7,286 nt of DNA. Origin: Bacteroidota bacterium. GTDB taxonomy: Bacteria; Bacteroidota; Bacteroidia; Flavobacteriales; Flavobacteriaceae. The stretch lies in the NCBI GenBank assembly GCA_022560715.1, contig JADFSQ010000095.1, positions 1 through 7,286 of the forward strand. The letters are read 5' to 3'. The position numbers and the translations under genes are program-made. The notes under the pieces were generated by a model, which had not been told where the DNA came from, ran no database searches, and worked only from the letters and a program-made list of their open reading frames with translations. Positions 1-7,088 of this stretch are shown one piece after another; positions within the stretch are counted from its first letter, which is position 1; each line of letters starts with the position of its first letter.

Positions 1-654
1 AATGCCAAACAAAAAATTGGTGGTGGCATTGAAGGTATTCAATCTAATAATTTATTAGACAATAATATATCTACATCTATTCAAGATTATAATTCTGTTT
101 TTTATAATTTCGGCTATGAGTATATAAAAAGACAACACTATAATTTACTTTTCCCTATAAATTTTATTTTCGATTTAAAAATTGGTTTTGGTAATAGAAA
201 CTTTGAAAGTACTACCGAAAAACAAATGCTTTTTAATTTAAACACATTCAAAATTTTTAACTTAAATAATAAAAACAGTTTTTATTTAAGATTAAATACT
301 GCTGGAATAAATTCAGATAATTTATTTACTAATGAGCTTGTTAGATTTGGTGGTATTAAATCGATACGTGGTTTCGAAGAAAACAGTTTATTCGCTTCGC
401 TATATAGTGTGTTGAATACAGAGTATCGCTATCAACTAAACAACAACATTTATATACACTCTATTATTGATGCTGCGTATTTTAAAAACGATATAACACA
501 AACTAAAGAGAAGCTTTTCGCATTTGGTTTTGGTTTTGGCGTTTTCACAAAAGCAGGTTTGTTGAAATTTAACTATGCAAATGGCAAGTCAGAAAACCAA
601 AAATTCAAGTTTTCAGACTCTAAAATTCACTTAAGTTTAAGTAAAATATTCTAA
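1..654 (+). CDS. Omp85/BamA-TamA-family outer-membrane protein, C-terminal part (5' end outside window)
   Basis: The frame is open from the first base to the TAA at 652-654, giving 217 residues with no start. The ATG at 226 is internal, because the same frame reads without a stop through 1-225 with the same barrel-like composition. The sequence alternates polar and hydrophobic/aromatic residues, as in outer-membrane beta strands. Around residues 117-125 it contains GG-IKS-IRGF, matching the conserved (V/I)RGF/Y motif of loop 6 in the surface-antigen (D15) domain of Omp85 proteins. The next strand (LNTEYRY) also fits this family. The last residue is Phe (SKIF), the usual C-terminal signal for barrel insertion. 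Known for the family: these barrels insert or export proteins or lipids at the outer membrane, with POTRA domains in front. Those would lie upstream, so BamA, TamA or another subfamily cannot be decided. No hairpin terminator is visible after the stop. Confidence 0.8.
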   Translation, partial: NAKQKIGGGIEGIQSNNLLDNNISTSIQDYNSVFYNFGYEYIKRQHYNLLFPINFIFDLKIGFGNRNFESTTEKQMLFNLNTFKIFNLNNKNSFYLRLNTAGINSDNLFTNELVRFGGIKSIRGFEENSLFASLYSVLNTEYRYQLNNNIYIHSIIDAAYFKNDITQTKEKLFAFGFGFGVFTKAGLLKFNYANGKSENQKFKFSDSKIHLSLSKIF

Positions 655-684
655 CAAACACATAGTATTATAAGAGCCTTTCCC

Positions 685-699
685 AAAAAAAAAAAAAAA
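685..699. repeat. Homopolymer run of 15 A
   Basis: Fifteen consecutive A residues follow CCC and precede TTTAACC in the gap between the Omp85 gene and SusC. The run ends 15 nt before the candidate -33 TTG. Such tracts are slippage-prone and can bend DNA or act like an UP element. It is not preceded by a stem, so it is not an intrinsic terminator on the + strand. Confidence 0.9.
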
Positions 700-705
700 T
701 TTAAC

Positions 706-717
706 CAATAATTATTG
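706..717. promoter_or_regulatory. 12-bp perfect palindrome overlapping the candidate -33 element
   Basis: CAATAATTATTG is a perfect dyad whose right edge (TTG, 715-717) is also the candidate -33 box of the SusC promoter. A dimeric regulator bound here would compete with or contact RNA polymerase. The site is very AT-rich, so chance occurrence is a real possibility. No regulator gene is in the window to pair with it. Confidence 0.25.
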
Positions 718-745
718 TTTTATTAACTTTTTATTATGATTTTTG
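715..745 (+). promoter_or_regulatory. Candidate Bacteroidota-type promoter for the SusC-SusD-lipoprotein unit
   Basis: A TTG at 715-717 is followed after 20 nt by GATTTTTG at 738-745. This fits the Bacteroidota consensus TTG-N17-23-TAnnTTTG with one mismatch, the first T of the -7 box. Transcription would start near 750-753, leaving a leader of about 20 nt before the ATG at 774. No other equally good pair is seen between 655 and 773. The leader is A/T-rich (AAATAAATTATAAAATG) with no Shine-Dalgarno motif, as is usual in this phylum. Confidence 0.5.
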
Positions 746-773
746 GCGTAGACTAATTCAAATAAATTATAAA

Positions 774-3700
774 ATGAAAACAAAGTTTAGTGGAATTTTA
801 ACGCTATTGCTGGCGTTTGTTGTGCAATTTACCTTTGCACAGGAAAAAACAATTTCGGGAACAGTTTCAGATAATGCTGGAATTCCTCTTCCTGGGGTTA
901 ATATTATTGTAAAAGGTACAACTACTGGTACCCAAACAGATTTTGATGGTAATTATAGCATCAATACAAGTGTGGGTGACGTGTTGACCTTTTCTTATGT
1001 AGGACTTATAACAGTTGAACAAACTGTTGGAACTGCGAACACTATAAATGTTACCATGCAAGAAGATGCTCTAGAACTTGAAGAAGTAATTGTAACTGCA
1101 CAAGGTATTAAAAGAGAAAAGAAAGCTCTTGGTTATGCTGTAAGTGAAGTTAAACAAGAAGAAATTGAGCAACGTGCATCAGGTGATATTGCTAGGATTT
1201 TATCTGGTAAAGCTTCTGGTGTACAAATTACTTCTCAAAGTGGTACATCTGGATCTGCAACAAATGTAATAATACGGGGTTACTCTTCAATTAACGGTAG
1301 TAACCAAGCGTTATTTGTTGTAGATGGTGTTCCTTTTAGTAGTGATACCAATCCACAAGGTAACTTTCTAGATGGTAATGTTGGTTCTAGTCGTTTTTTA
1401 GATTTAGATCCTAATAACATTGAAAGCATAAACATTCTTAAAGGACTTGCTGCTGCAAACTTGTACGGTTCTGCAGGTAGAAATGGTGTAATTGTAATTA
1501 CTACAAAATCCGGGTCAGGTGCTAAAGCTGGACCTAAGAAGACCGAAATTACTGTTAGTACATCTTATTTTGTAAATGAAATTGCTTCGCTACCTGATTA
1601 TCAAGATATATATGGTGGTGGTTTTGATCAATCATTTGGTTGGTTCTTTAGTAATTGGGGGCCTGCTTTTGCAGCCGATGGTGTAGATGGTTATTTAAAT
1701 GAGCCTTCAGGTCAAATTGCTTCAGATGCTACCGTTGAACATCCTTATGGATCTGGTGCTTTTTTAAATAACTTTTTAGGAGGTAATAATGTATTGAATG
1801 AACAATTTACTGGAGTACGTTACGATTGGAGACCATATAACAGTGTTGAAAACTTTTTTAGAACAGGTGGTATAAGCAGCACTTCATTAAACTTAAGAGG
1901 TGCTTCTACTGATGGAAAAATAAGCTATAATGTAAATTATGGACATTTAGATGAAACTGGGTTTACTCCAGGAAATAAAGTATTAAGAAACACACTATCT
2001 GTTGGTGGTCGTGCTGAACTAAACAACAAATTCACCATTAATGCTTCGTTAAATTATTCTAGAAACTTGGTAACTTCTCCTCCAATTTCCGCGAGTAGAG
2101 GTAACGGGACTTTAGGTTGGTCTACTTTTGGTAATGTGTTTTTTACACCAAGAAATGTAGATTTAATGGGTTTACCTTTTGAAATACCTGAAACTGGCGG
2201 AAGTATTTATTATCGTAACGGTAACGATATTATCAATCCAAGATGGTCGGTTAAAAATGCTGGAAATAACCAATTAACAAATAGATTATTTGGTACAGCT
2301 TCTTTAACATATAATATTAACGATAACTTAAATATAACCTATCGTGCTGGTTTAGATTCTTATAACGAGAGAAATACGGCGTTTTCAAACAAAAATGGTG
2401 TTAATTTTAATGCCGCAATATTTGGATTTTTAAACACTTGGGATAACAATGTTACTATCTGGGATCATTTTGCTTCTATAAATGGAAGTTACGATTTATC
2501 CGAAAAAATTGGTTTAACATTTATTGTAGGTGCGACTTCTAGCCAAAGAATTTTTGATAGACAAGGTGTTGCCAGTAGTGGTCAAATAGCATTTGGTGTA
2601 TTAAGACATTTTAATTACTCTACGCAAACACCTATTCATTTTCTTTCAGAAAGAAATCTTGTTGGTGTATTTGGTGAAACTTCTTTTGATTATTCTAATT
2701 TTGTGTTTCTTACACTTTCAGGAAGAAATGACTGGGTATCTAATTTACCAATTGAAAACAACAGTCAGTTTTATCCTAGTGTAAGTATATCGTTTTTACC
2801 AACTACCGCTTTTGACGGCTTTAAATCTGACGGTATTAATTACTTAAAAATCAGAGCTGGTTTAGGACAATCGGCTAATTTTCCAACGGGATATCCTACA
2901 ATTAATACTGTAGATCAATCTACACTTAATAATGGTGGTGCCGCTGGAGGTATAACTGTAAATACCATAAACAATTTTCAAGCCAATCCAGATTTAAAGC
3001 CAGAGTTATTGACCGAATTTGAAGTTGGTATTGATGCCAGGTTATGGAATAACAGGATAGATCTTAGTGTATCTTACTATGAAAGAACTACTAAAGATTT
3101 AATAGTATTTCAACCTTTACCTCCATCAACTGGATTCACTCAAACCCAAAGTAATATTGGTAAAGTTGAAGGTGATGGTTGGGAAATAGATTTAGGTGTA
3201 GACCTCTTTCAAAACGATGGTGACGGGTTTAATTGGAATTCTCGTGTAAACTTTACTAAAAGCGAACAAATTGTTACTGAGCAAGATGATGATCAAATTT
3301 TATTCGCTGGGTCTACTAATCCGATCTTAGGAGCTAATGCAGCAATTGAGGGTGAGCAATTAGGTGTAATTGTAGGTAGAAGAATACGTAGAGATGCCAA
3401 TGGTAATTTCTTAGTTGCAGCTTCAGGTAGTTATCAAACTGAAGATAATATTGTATTGCCAGATGGAAGATCAATTACTCCAATAATTGGTAATCCTAAT
3501 CCTGATTATGTAATGAACTTTATAAACAATTTAACCTATAAAAACTTTAATTTAGGATTTCAGATAAGTCATACTAAAGGTGGTGATATTGCTTCATCAA
3601 CAATTGCAGTTTTATTAGGTCGTGGTTTAATTGTAACAGATAGAAAGAATACTTTTATTCTCCCTGGTGTTTTAGCATCGACTGGAGAACCAAATAATTT

Positions 3701-4025
3701 ACAAATTAATAACTCTACTTATTATTTTAGTAATGTATTATTTGGCCCTAAGGAATTACAAATTTTCGACGCATCAGTAATACGTTTACAAGAAGTTTCT
3801 TTTGGATATACATTTCCTGAAAAACTACTAGAAAAAACACCTTTTGGATCGCTTACAGTTACAGCTAGTGGTTTCAATTTATGGTATGATGCGTATAATA
3901 CTCCTGACCGTGCTAACTTCGATCCAAATGTTGCAGGTGTAGGTATTGGTAATGGTAGAGGTTTTGATTACATAAATGGACCTAGTTCTAAAAGATTTGG
4001 TTTAAGTGTTAAAGTATCATTTTAA
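774..4025 (+). CDS. SusC/RagA-family TonB-dependent outer-membrane transporter
   Basis: This is a 1083-residue protein of normal SusC length that forms the energised import barrel for substrate captured by its SusD partner. A signal peptide (residues 1-22, cut at TFA|Q) is followed by a carboxypeptidase-regulatory-like domain (about 26-100; ISGTV, PLPGVN, DFDGNY, SYVG). Next comes a TonB-box-like stretch (LEEVIVTAQG, 102-111). The plug domain (about 112-247) shows IRGY at 167-170, VVDGVPF at 182-188 and NGVIVITTK at 237-245. The rest is a beta barrel with SusC-typical NPDLKPE and YYERTTKDLI stretches, ending in Phe (VKVSF). There is no STN domain before the regulatory-like domain, so direct signalling to an anti-sigma factor is not expected. 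I found no cysteine in the protein. The ATG at 774 is chosen because the signal peptide starts there. SusD follows after 74 nt. The substrate is unknown. Confidence 0.97.
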   Translation: MKTKFSGILTLLLAFVVQFTFAQEKTISGTVSDNAGIPLPGVNIIVKGTTTGTQTDFDGNYSINTSVGDVLTFSYVGLITVEQTVGTANTINVTMQEDALELEEVIVTAQGIKREKKALGYAVSEVKQEEIEQRASGDIARILSGKASGVQITSQSGTSGSATNVIIRGYSSINGSNQALFVVDGVPFSSDTNPQGNFLDGNVGSSRFLDLDPNNIESINILKGLAAANLYGSAGRNGVIVITTKSGSGAKAGPKKTEITVSTSYFVNEIASLPDYQDIYGGGFDQSFGWFFSNWGPAFAADGVDGYLNEPSGQIASDATVEHPYGSGAFLNNFLGGNNVLNEQFTGVRYDWRPYNSVENFFRTGGISSTSLNLRGASTDGKISYNVNYGHLDETGFTPGNKVLRNTLSVGGRAELNNKFTINASLNYSRNLVTSPPISASRGNGTLGWSTFGNVFFTPRNVDLMGLPFEIPETGGSIYYRNGNDIINPRWSVKNAGNNQLTNRLFGTASLTYNINDNLNITYRAGLDSYNERNTAFSNKNGVNFNAAIFGFLNTWDNNVTIWDHFASINGSYDLSEKIGLTFIVGATSSQRIFDRQGVASSGQIAFGVLRHFNYSTQTPIHFLSERNLVGVFGETSFDYSNFVFLTLSGRNDWVSNLPIENNSQFYPSVSISFLPTTAFDGFKSDGINYLKIRAGLGQSANFPTGYPTINTVDQSTLNNGGAAGGITVNTINNFQANPDLKPELLTEFEVGIDARLWNNRIDLSVSYYERTTKDLIVFQPLPPSTGFTQTQSNIGKVEGDGWEIDLGVDLFQNDGDGFNWNSRVNFTKSEQIVTEQDDDQILFAGSTNPILGANAAIEGEQLGVIVGRRIRRDANGNFLVAASGSYQTEDNIVLPDGRSITPIIGNPNPDYVMNFINNLTYKNFNLGFQISHTKGGDIASSTIAVLLGRGLIVTDRKNTFILPGVLASTGEPNNLQINNSTYYFSNVLFGPKELQIFDASVIRLQEVSFGYTFPEKLLEKTPFGSLTVTASGFNLWYDAYNTPDRANFDPNVAGVGIGNGRGFDYINGPSSKRFGLSVKVSF

Positions 4026-4039
4026 TTATTAAAAAAAAT

Positions 4040-4084
4040 TAAATAAGATCACGCAACCTTTTGTAAAGTTTTGCATCTTATTTA
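4040..4084 (+). promoter_or_regulatory. Predicted hairpin between the SusC and SusD genes
   Basis: Arms TAAATAAGAT (4040-4049) and ATCTTATTTA (4075-4084) are perfect reverse complements. Inside them GCAA (4053-4056) pairs with TTGC (4071-4074), and CTTT (4058-4061) pairs with AAAG (4065-4068) around a 3-nt TGT loop. Small bulges separate the three helices. No U tract follows on the + strand, so it is not a typical terminator for SusC. An A8 tract lies just before it (4031-4038). It ends 15 nt before the SusD ATG, in a position to affect mRNA processing, stability or SusD translation. The pairing is seen; the role is inferred. Confidence 0.5.
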
Positions 4085-4099
4085 TAACAAACAAATATT

Positions 4100-5929
4100 A
4101 TGAAAAAAATATATAAATATTTATTAATGACTATCATTGCGTCTAGTACATTGTTTTACTCTTGTGAAACTCTGGAACTAGAAGACCTTGCTAGTCCGAA
4201 TTCCTTAGACGCAAGTAAAGCTGATCCGGATTTATTATTAAACTCCATACAATTAGCCTATAGAGCAAATCAAATAATATTTAATGATCGTAGTGCTGAA
4301 TTGAGTAGAATTGATTACTTCTTTGGTAGAGATTATTTTGAGGCTTTAACTGCTGGTACTTTAAACGGAGTATGGACTCGGTTTTATAGTAACGATGGAT
4401 CTAGAGGTATCGTTCAAAATTTAAAAGCTATTGAAGCTATTAATGCTGCAAACCCTGATGTTGATCTTTCTTTTCACATAGGTATTGGTAAAATTATGGA
4501 AGCGCATAATTTAATGCAACTTGTAGATTTTATTGGAGACATTCCGTGGTCGGAAGCAGCTAATCCTGCTGAGTTTCCTAAACCAACTGTAGATAATAGT
4601 CAAGATGTATATACTGCGGCAATTGCCATATTAAATGAAGCAAAAGCTATGTTAAATGGTGCATCTGGTGGTAGTGCAGACGATTTATATTATGGAGGAG
4701 ATGCTGATAAATGGATAAAATTGGCAAATACACTTTTAATGCGTGCTAATTTAACCGTTGGAAATTATTCTCTAGTAGTATCTGCATCAAATGTAATTGA
4801 AGATACTGCTGACGATTTTGAATTTGCTTATGGTACTCAAGTACTTTCTCCAGATACTCGTCATCCAGATTATGAAGCAGATTACAGAAGTGATGGCGCA
4901 AATATATACCAAAGCCATTGGTTAATGGATTTAATGATTGGTGAATTTGGAGATTTTACTGATGCATTTGGTGGAGAAGGAATTACAGATCCAAGAAGAC
5001 GCTATTACTTTTTTAGACAAAATTGGAGAAGTCCTCTTAACTATTCATTATTTGAAGATGTATTAGACTTACTTGGGGGTGGTGCAGGAGCGATTTGGCT
5101 ATCTAATGGTCCAGATAACGGAGAAACTTTACAATGCTCTTTACAAGATGTACCATTACACTTACAGTTTACTCCAGACGAAGCTATATGGTGTTCACTT
5201 CCTTTAGGTTATTGGGGTAGAATGCATGGTAACGACGAAGGAATTCCACCAGATAACTTTACAAGAACTGCAGTAGGTGTATATCCTGCAGGTGGAAGTT
5301 TTGATTGGAGATCCGATGCATTCCCTTATATTGGAGAATCTATTAGTGCAAGTTGGGGACAGCAAGTTGGCTTAGGAAATGGTGGCGGAGGTGCTGGAAT
5401 AGAACCTATTATGCTTGCATCTTATGCTCATTTTATGAAAGCAGAAGCGAGTTTAATACTAGATAATACAGGTACAGCTGCTGCTGCTCATATGGAAGCT
5501 GGTATGCGAGCGTCAATAGCTAAAGTAATGTCCTTTGGGTCTTTAGATGGTGGTGCAGATATGTCACAAGTACCAGACCAAACTACAATTGATGATTTTG
5601 TTACTAGAATAGTAGCTAAATTCAATGCTGCACCTTTTAGTACAGGATTACTAGGTAATGGATTCCCAGATGGAAAAGATAAAATGGATATTTTAGGAGA
5701 ACAATATTTCGTAGCTCTTTTTGGAGGTTCAGCTGACGCTTTTAACTTTATTAGAAGAACAGGTTACCCAAGAACTTTAACTAGAAATATTGAACCAAAT
5801 CCAGGGCTATTCCCTAGAACTTTTTTATATCCTAGTAACGAGGTTAGTACCAACCCAAGTATAATACAAAGAACAGATCTTACTACCAAAACATTTTGGG
5901 ATCAAGGAGTAACTAATCCATCAAACTAA
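4100..5929 (+). CDS. SusD/RagB-family nutrient-binding outer-membrane lipoprotein (SusD-like_2 type)
   Basis: This 609-residue surface lipoprotein is expected to sit as a lid on the SusC barrel and bind substrate. The N-terminus is a lipoprotein signal with the lipidated Cys at residue 22 (LFYSC), followed by an acidic stretch (ETLELED) resembling Bacteroidota surface-export signals. The helical region at about 115-155 (NLKAIEA, AHNLMQLVDFIGDIPWSEA) matches the TPR-like core of SusD proteins. So does WIKLANTLLMRANL at about 205-218. The C-terminus has the family's EQYFVALFGG (about 533-542), FIRRTGYP and PRTFLYPSNE (about 572-581) stretches. Besides Cys22 only Cys346 and Cys365 occur; they bracket an 18-residue segment and could form a disulfide. 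A Gly-rich loop (GLGNGGGGAGIE) lies near residue 430. The start is the ATG 74 nt after SusC. A short 21-nt gap to the next lipoprotein gene suggests co-transcription. The substrate cannot be read from the sequence. Confidence 0.95.
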   Translation: MKKIYKYLLMTIIASSTLFYSCETLELEDLASPNSLDASKADPDLLLNSIQLAYRANQIIFNDRSAELSRIDYFFGRDYFEALTAGTLNGVWTRFYSNDGSRGIVQNLKAIEAINAANPDVDLSFHIGIGKIMEAHNLMQLVDFIGDIPWSEAANPAEFPKPTVDNSQDVYTAAIAILNEAKAMLNGASGGSADDLYYGGDADKWIKLANTLLMRANLTVGNYSLVVSASNVIEDTADDFEFAYGTQVLSPDTRHPDYEADYRSDGANIYQSHWLMDLMIGEFGDFTDAFGGEGITDPRRRYYFFRQNWRSPLNYSLFEDVLDLLGGGAGAIWLSNGPDNGETLQCSLQDVPLHLQFTPDEAIWCSLPLGYWGRMHGNDEGIPPDNFTRTAVGVYPAGGSFDWRSDAFPYIGESISASWGQQVGLGNGGGGAGIEPIMLASYAHFMKAEASLILDNTGTAAAAHMEAGMRASIAKVMSFGSLDGGADMSQVPDQTTIDDFVTRIVAKFNAAPFSTGLLGNGFPDGKDKMDILGEQYFVALFGGSADAFNFIRRTGYPRTLTRNIEPNPGLFPRTFLYPSNEVSTNPSIIQRTDLTTKTFWDQGVTNPSN

Positions 5930-5950
5930 ATAATACTAAAATTGAAAATT

Positions 5951-6847
5951 ATGAAAAATATAATTAAATTTATTCTATCCTTATTCTTAGTTGTTTCTTT
6001 CAACTCTTGTGAAGATAGTAATAACACAATTGATGAGGTATTCCAATTTGAAAATGGAGCTGTTTTAAGAACCCTAGAAGTAATAAGTAATACATTAAAC
6101 TCTAGTGATCCTTCTTCTTTTTGGGGTGTAGAAGTTGAAGAACAAGATATTGAAGATGGTGCACTACTTAAAAGTGTTGGAGTTTATGTTTCTTTAAGAG
6201 ACCTTACTCCTGATAATGGTACTACTGTGTCTAACGATAATTTAGTTAGAACCATTGATGCATCTGAATTTGACACTAATACTCCATTTGGCTTACCAAG
6301 AATTACTATTATGGTAACTTTTGGTGAAGCTGAAGCTGCAATGGGTCTCACTAGTAATGATCATGCTCCTGGAGATATCTTTGTATTTGAATTAAAATTA
6401 GAATTAACGGATGGTAGAATATTTGACGCAAGTAGTGCAGCAAGTATTATTACTGGGGGATTCTTTTCCTCTCCTTTTATATACAATGCATTAATTTTAT
6501 GTTCTCCACAACCTGGTGTTTATACAATTGATATGATAGATACATATGGTGATGGATGGCAAGGTTCTCAAGTTGTTGCAAACATTGATGGTGTTGCGCA
6601 CTCTGTTAGTATTCCTAGTTTTTGGGATAATCCATCTGGTAGCGTTGGTGATCCACAATGGTCTGCATTAACAGCAACTATTACGATCCCTAATGGAACT
6701 GTAGAGACTACATGGGAATATGTAGCAGGAGATTGGCCTAGTGAGGTGGAATTCCAAATAACTGGTCCAAATAATGAAGATTTAGGATACTATGGTCCTT
6801 CTGAGGCACCTGGTTTACTTCCAGTAACTCTTTGTGCAGGAAATTAA
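5951..6847 (+). CDS. Uncharacterised lipoprotein in the SusCD operon with C-terminal YGDGWQG module
   Basis: From the ATG at 5951 this is a 298-residue lipoprotein. A TTG at 5942 is in frame but would add only three residues before the Lys-rich signal, so ATG is preferred. The signal peptide ends at FNSC with Cys20 lipidated, followed by acidic EDS. Residues about 30-180 form a probable beta-rich domain (NGAVLRTLEVIS, VGVYVSLRDLTPDNGT, PFGLPRITIMVTFGEAEAAMGL, GDIFVFELKLELTDGRIF). I recall similar unnamed lipoproteins next to SusCD pairs in Flavobacteriaceae but know no assigned function. Residues 184-295 form a second module bracketed by Cys184 and Cys295, the only other cysteines. It carries DTYGDGWQG at 197-205 and an aromatic-rich tail (WEYVAGDWPSEVEFQI). 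The DxYGDGW motif recurs in secreted Bacteroidota proteins, and its Asp/Gly pattern suggests metal binding (inference). It lies 21 nt after SusD and just before a terminator, in the SusE/SusF position, so a surface substrate-binding role is plausible but unproven. Confidence 0.85.
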   Translation: MKNIIKFILSLFLVVSFNSCEDSNNTIDEVFQFENGAVLRTLEVISNTLNSSDPSSFWGVEVEEQDIEDGALLKSVGVYVSLRDLTPDNGTTVSNDNLVRTIDASEFDTNTPFGLPRITIMVTFGEAEAAMGLTSNDHAPGDIFVFELKLELTDGRIFDASSAASIITGGFFSSPFIYNALILCSPQPGVYTIDMIDTYGDGWQGSQVVANIDGVAHSVSIPSFWDNPSGSVGDPQWSALTATITIPNGTVETTWEYVAGDWPSEVEFQITGPNNEDLGYYGPSEAPGLLPVTLCAGN

Positions 6848-6864
6848 AACAAAACATCTTTTAA

Positions 6865-6904
6865 ATAAAAAAGAGCACAGTTTATAAACTGTGCTCTTTT
6901 TTAT
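6865..6904 (+). terminator. Strong intrinsic terminator ending the SusC-SusD-lipoprotein unit
   Basis: This is a perfect 20-bp inverted repeat (6865-6884 against 6885-6904) with the core AAGAGCACAG...CTGTGCTCTT. The 3' arm ends in a run of T (6897-6902), and the 5' arm begins with a matching A run, so it could act in both directions. It starts 18 nt after the lipoprotein stop codon, which supports this gene being the last of the operon. Confidence 0.9.
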
Positions 6905-6997
6905 CTAAAATCAACATTTGGACGAAAGCAACGGTAAATTAAACCCATTGGTGAGATTAAATAACCGAAATAATTCAAATTAATACATTTACTATTT

Positions 6998-7015
6998 TAT
7001 AGCTTGCTATAGCAA
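6998..7015. promoter_or_regulatory. Two overlapping small palindromes upstream of the last gene
   Basis: TATAGC-TT-GCTATA (6998-7011) is a dyad with a 2-nt spacer. TTGCTATAGCAA (7004-7015) is a perfect 12-bp palindrome sharing the GCTATA core. They lie about 75-90 bases before the ATG at 7089, where an operator could sit. No clear promoter pair is visible next to them. The remainder of 6905-7088 shows no ORF or RNA gene that I can support. Confidence 0.25.
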
Positions 7016-7088
7016 AAAATAAGGTGTCATAATCTAAAAATTACATAACTTGGGAGCGCTATAAATATCCTCTTAAAATGATGAAAAT

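Noticed and set aside
226..654. The ATG at 226 as the start of a short 142-residue gene
   Set aside because: The same frame is open from base 1 with barrel-like sequence, and the family is much longer, so this is an internal Met.
867..1061. Open frame of 64 codons on the minus strand inside the SusC gene
   Set aside because: It lies wholly within the well-supported SusC regulatory-like domain on the other strand, and its protein looks like no known family.
3168..3185. GDGW in SusC (around VEGDGWEIDL) as a second copy of the YGDGWQG motif of the third lipoprotein
   Set aside because: It sits in the ordinary SusC strand motif IGKVxxxGWEIDL and lacks the surrounding DxY and Cys context, so the match is coincidental.
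4031..4084. Minus-strand intrinsic terminator: the hairpin followed, on that strand, by T8
   Set aside because: No minus-strand gene exists in the window for it to terminate; the A8 tract is more simply part of the AT-rich gap.
6913..6920. AACATTTG as a -7 box just after the terminator
   Set aside because: No TTG lies at the required distance upstream, where the terminator arm is, and it is about 170 bases from the next start.
7024..7053. Promoter for the last gene: GTG (7024-7026) and TAACTTGG (7046-7053)
   Set aside because: Both boxes carry a mismatch (GTG for TTG, TTGG for TTTG), which is too weak to list as a feature in AT-rich DNA.
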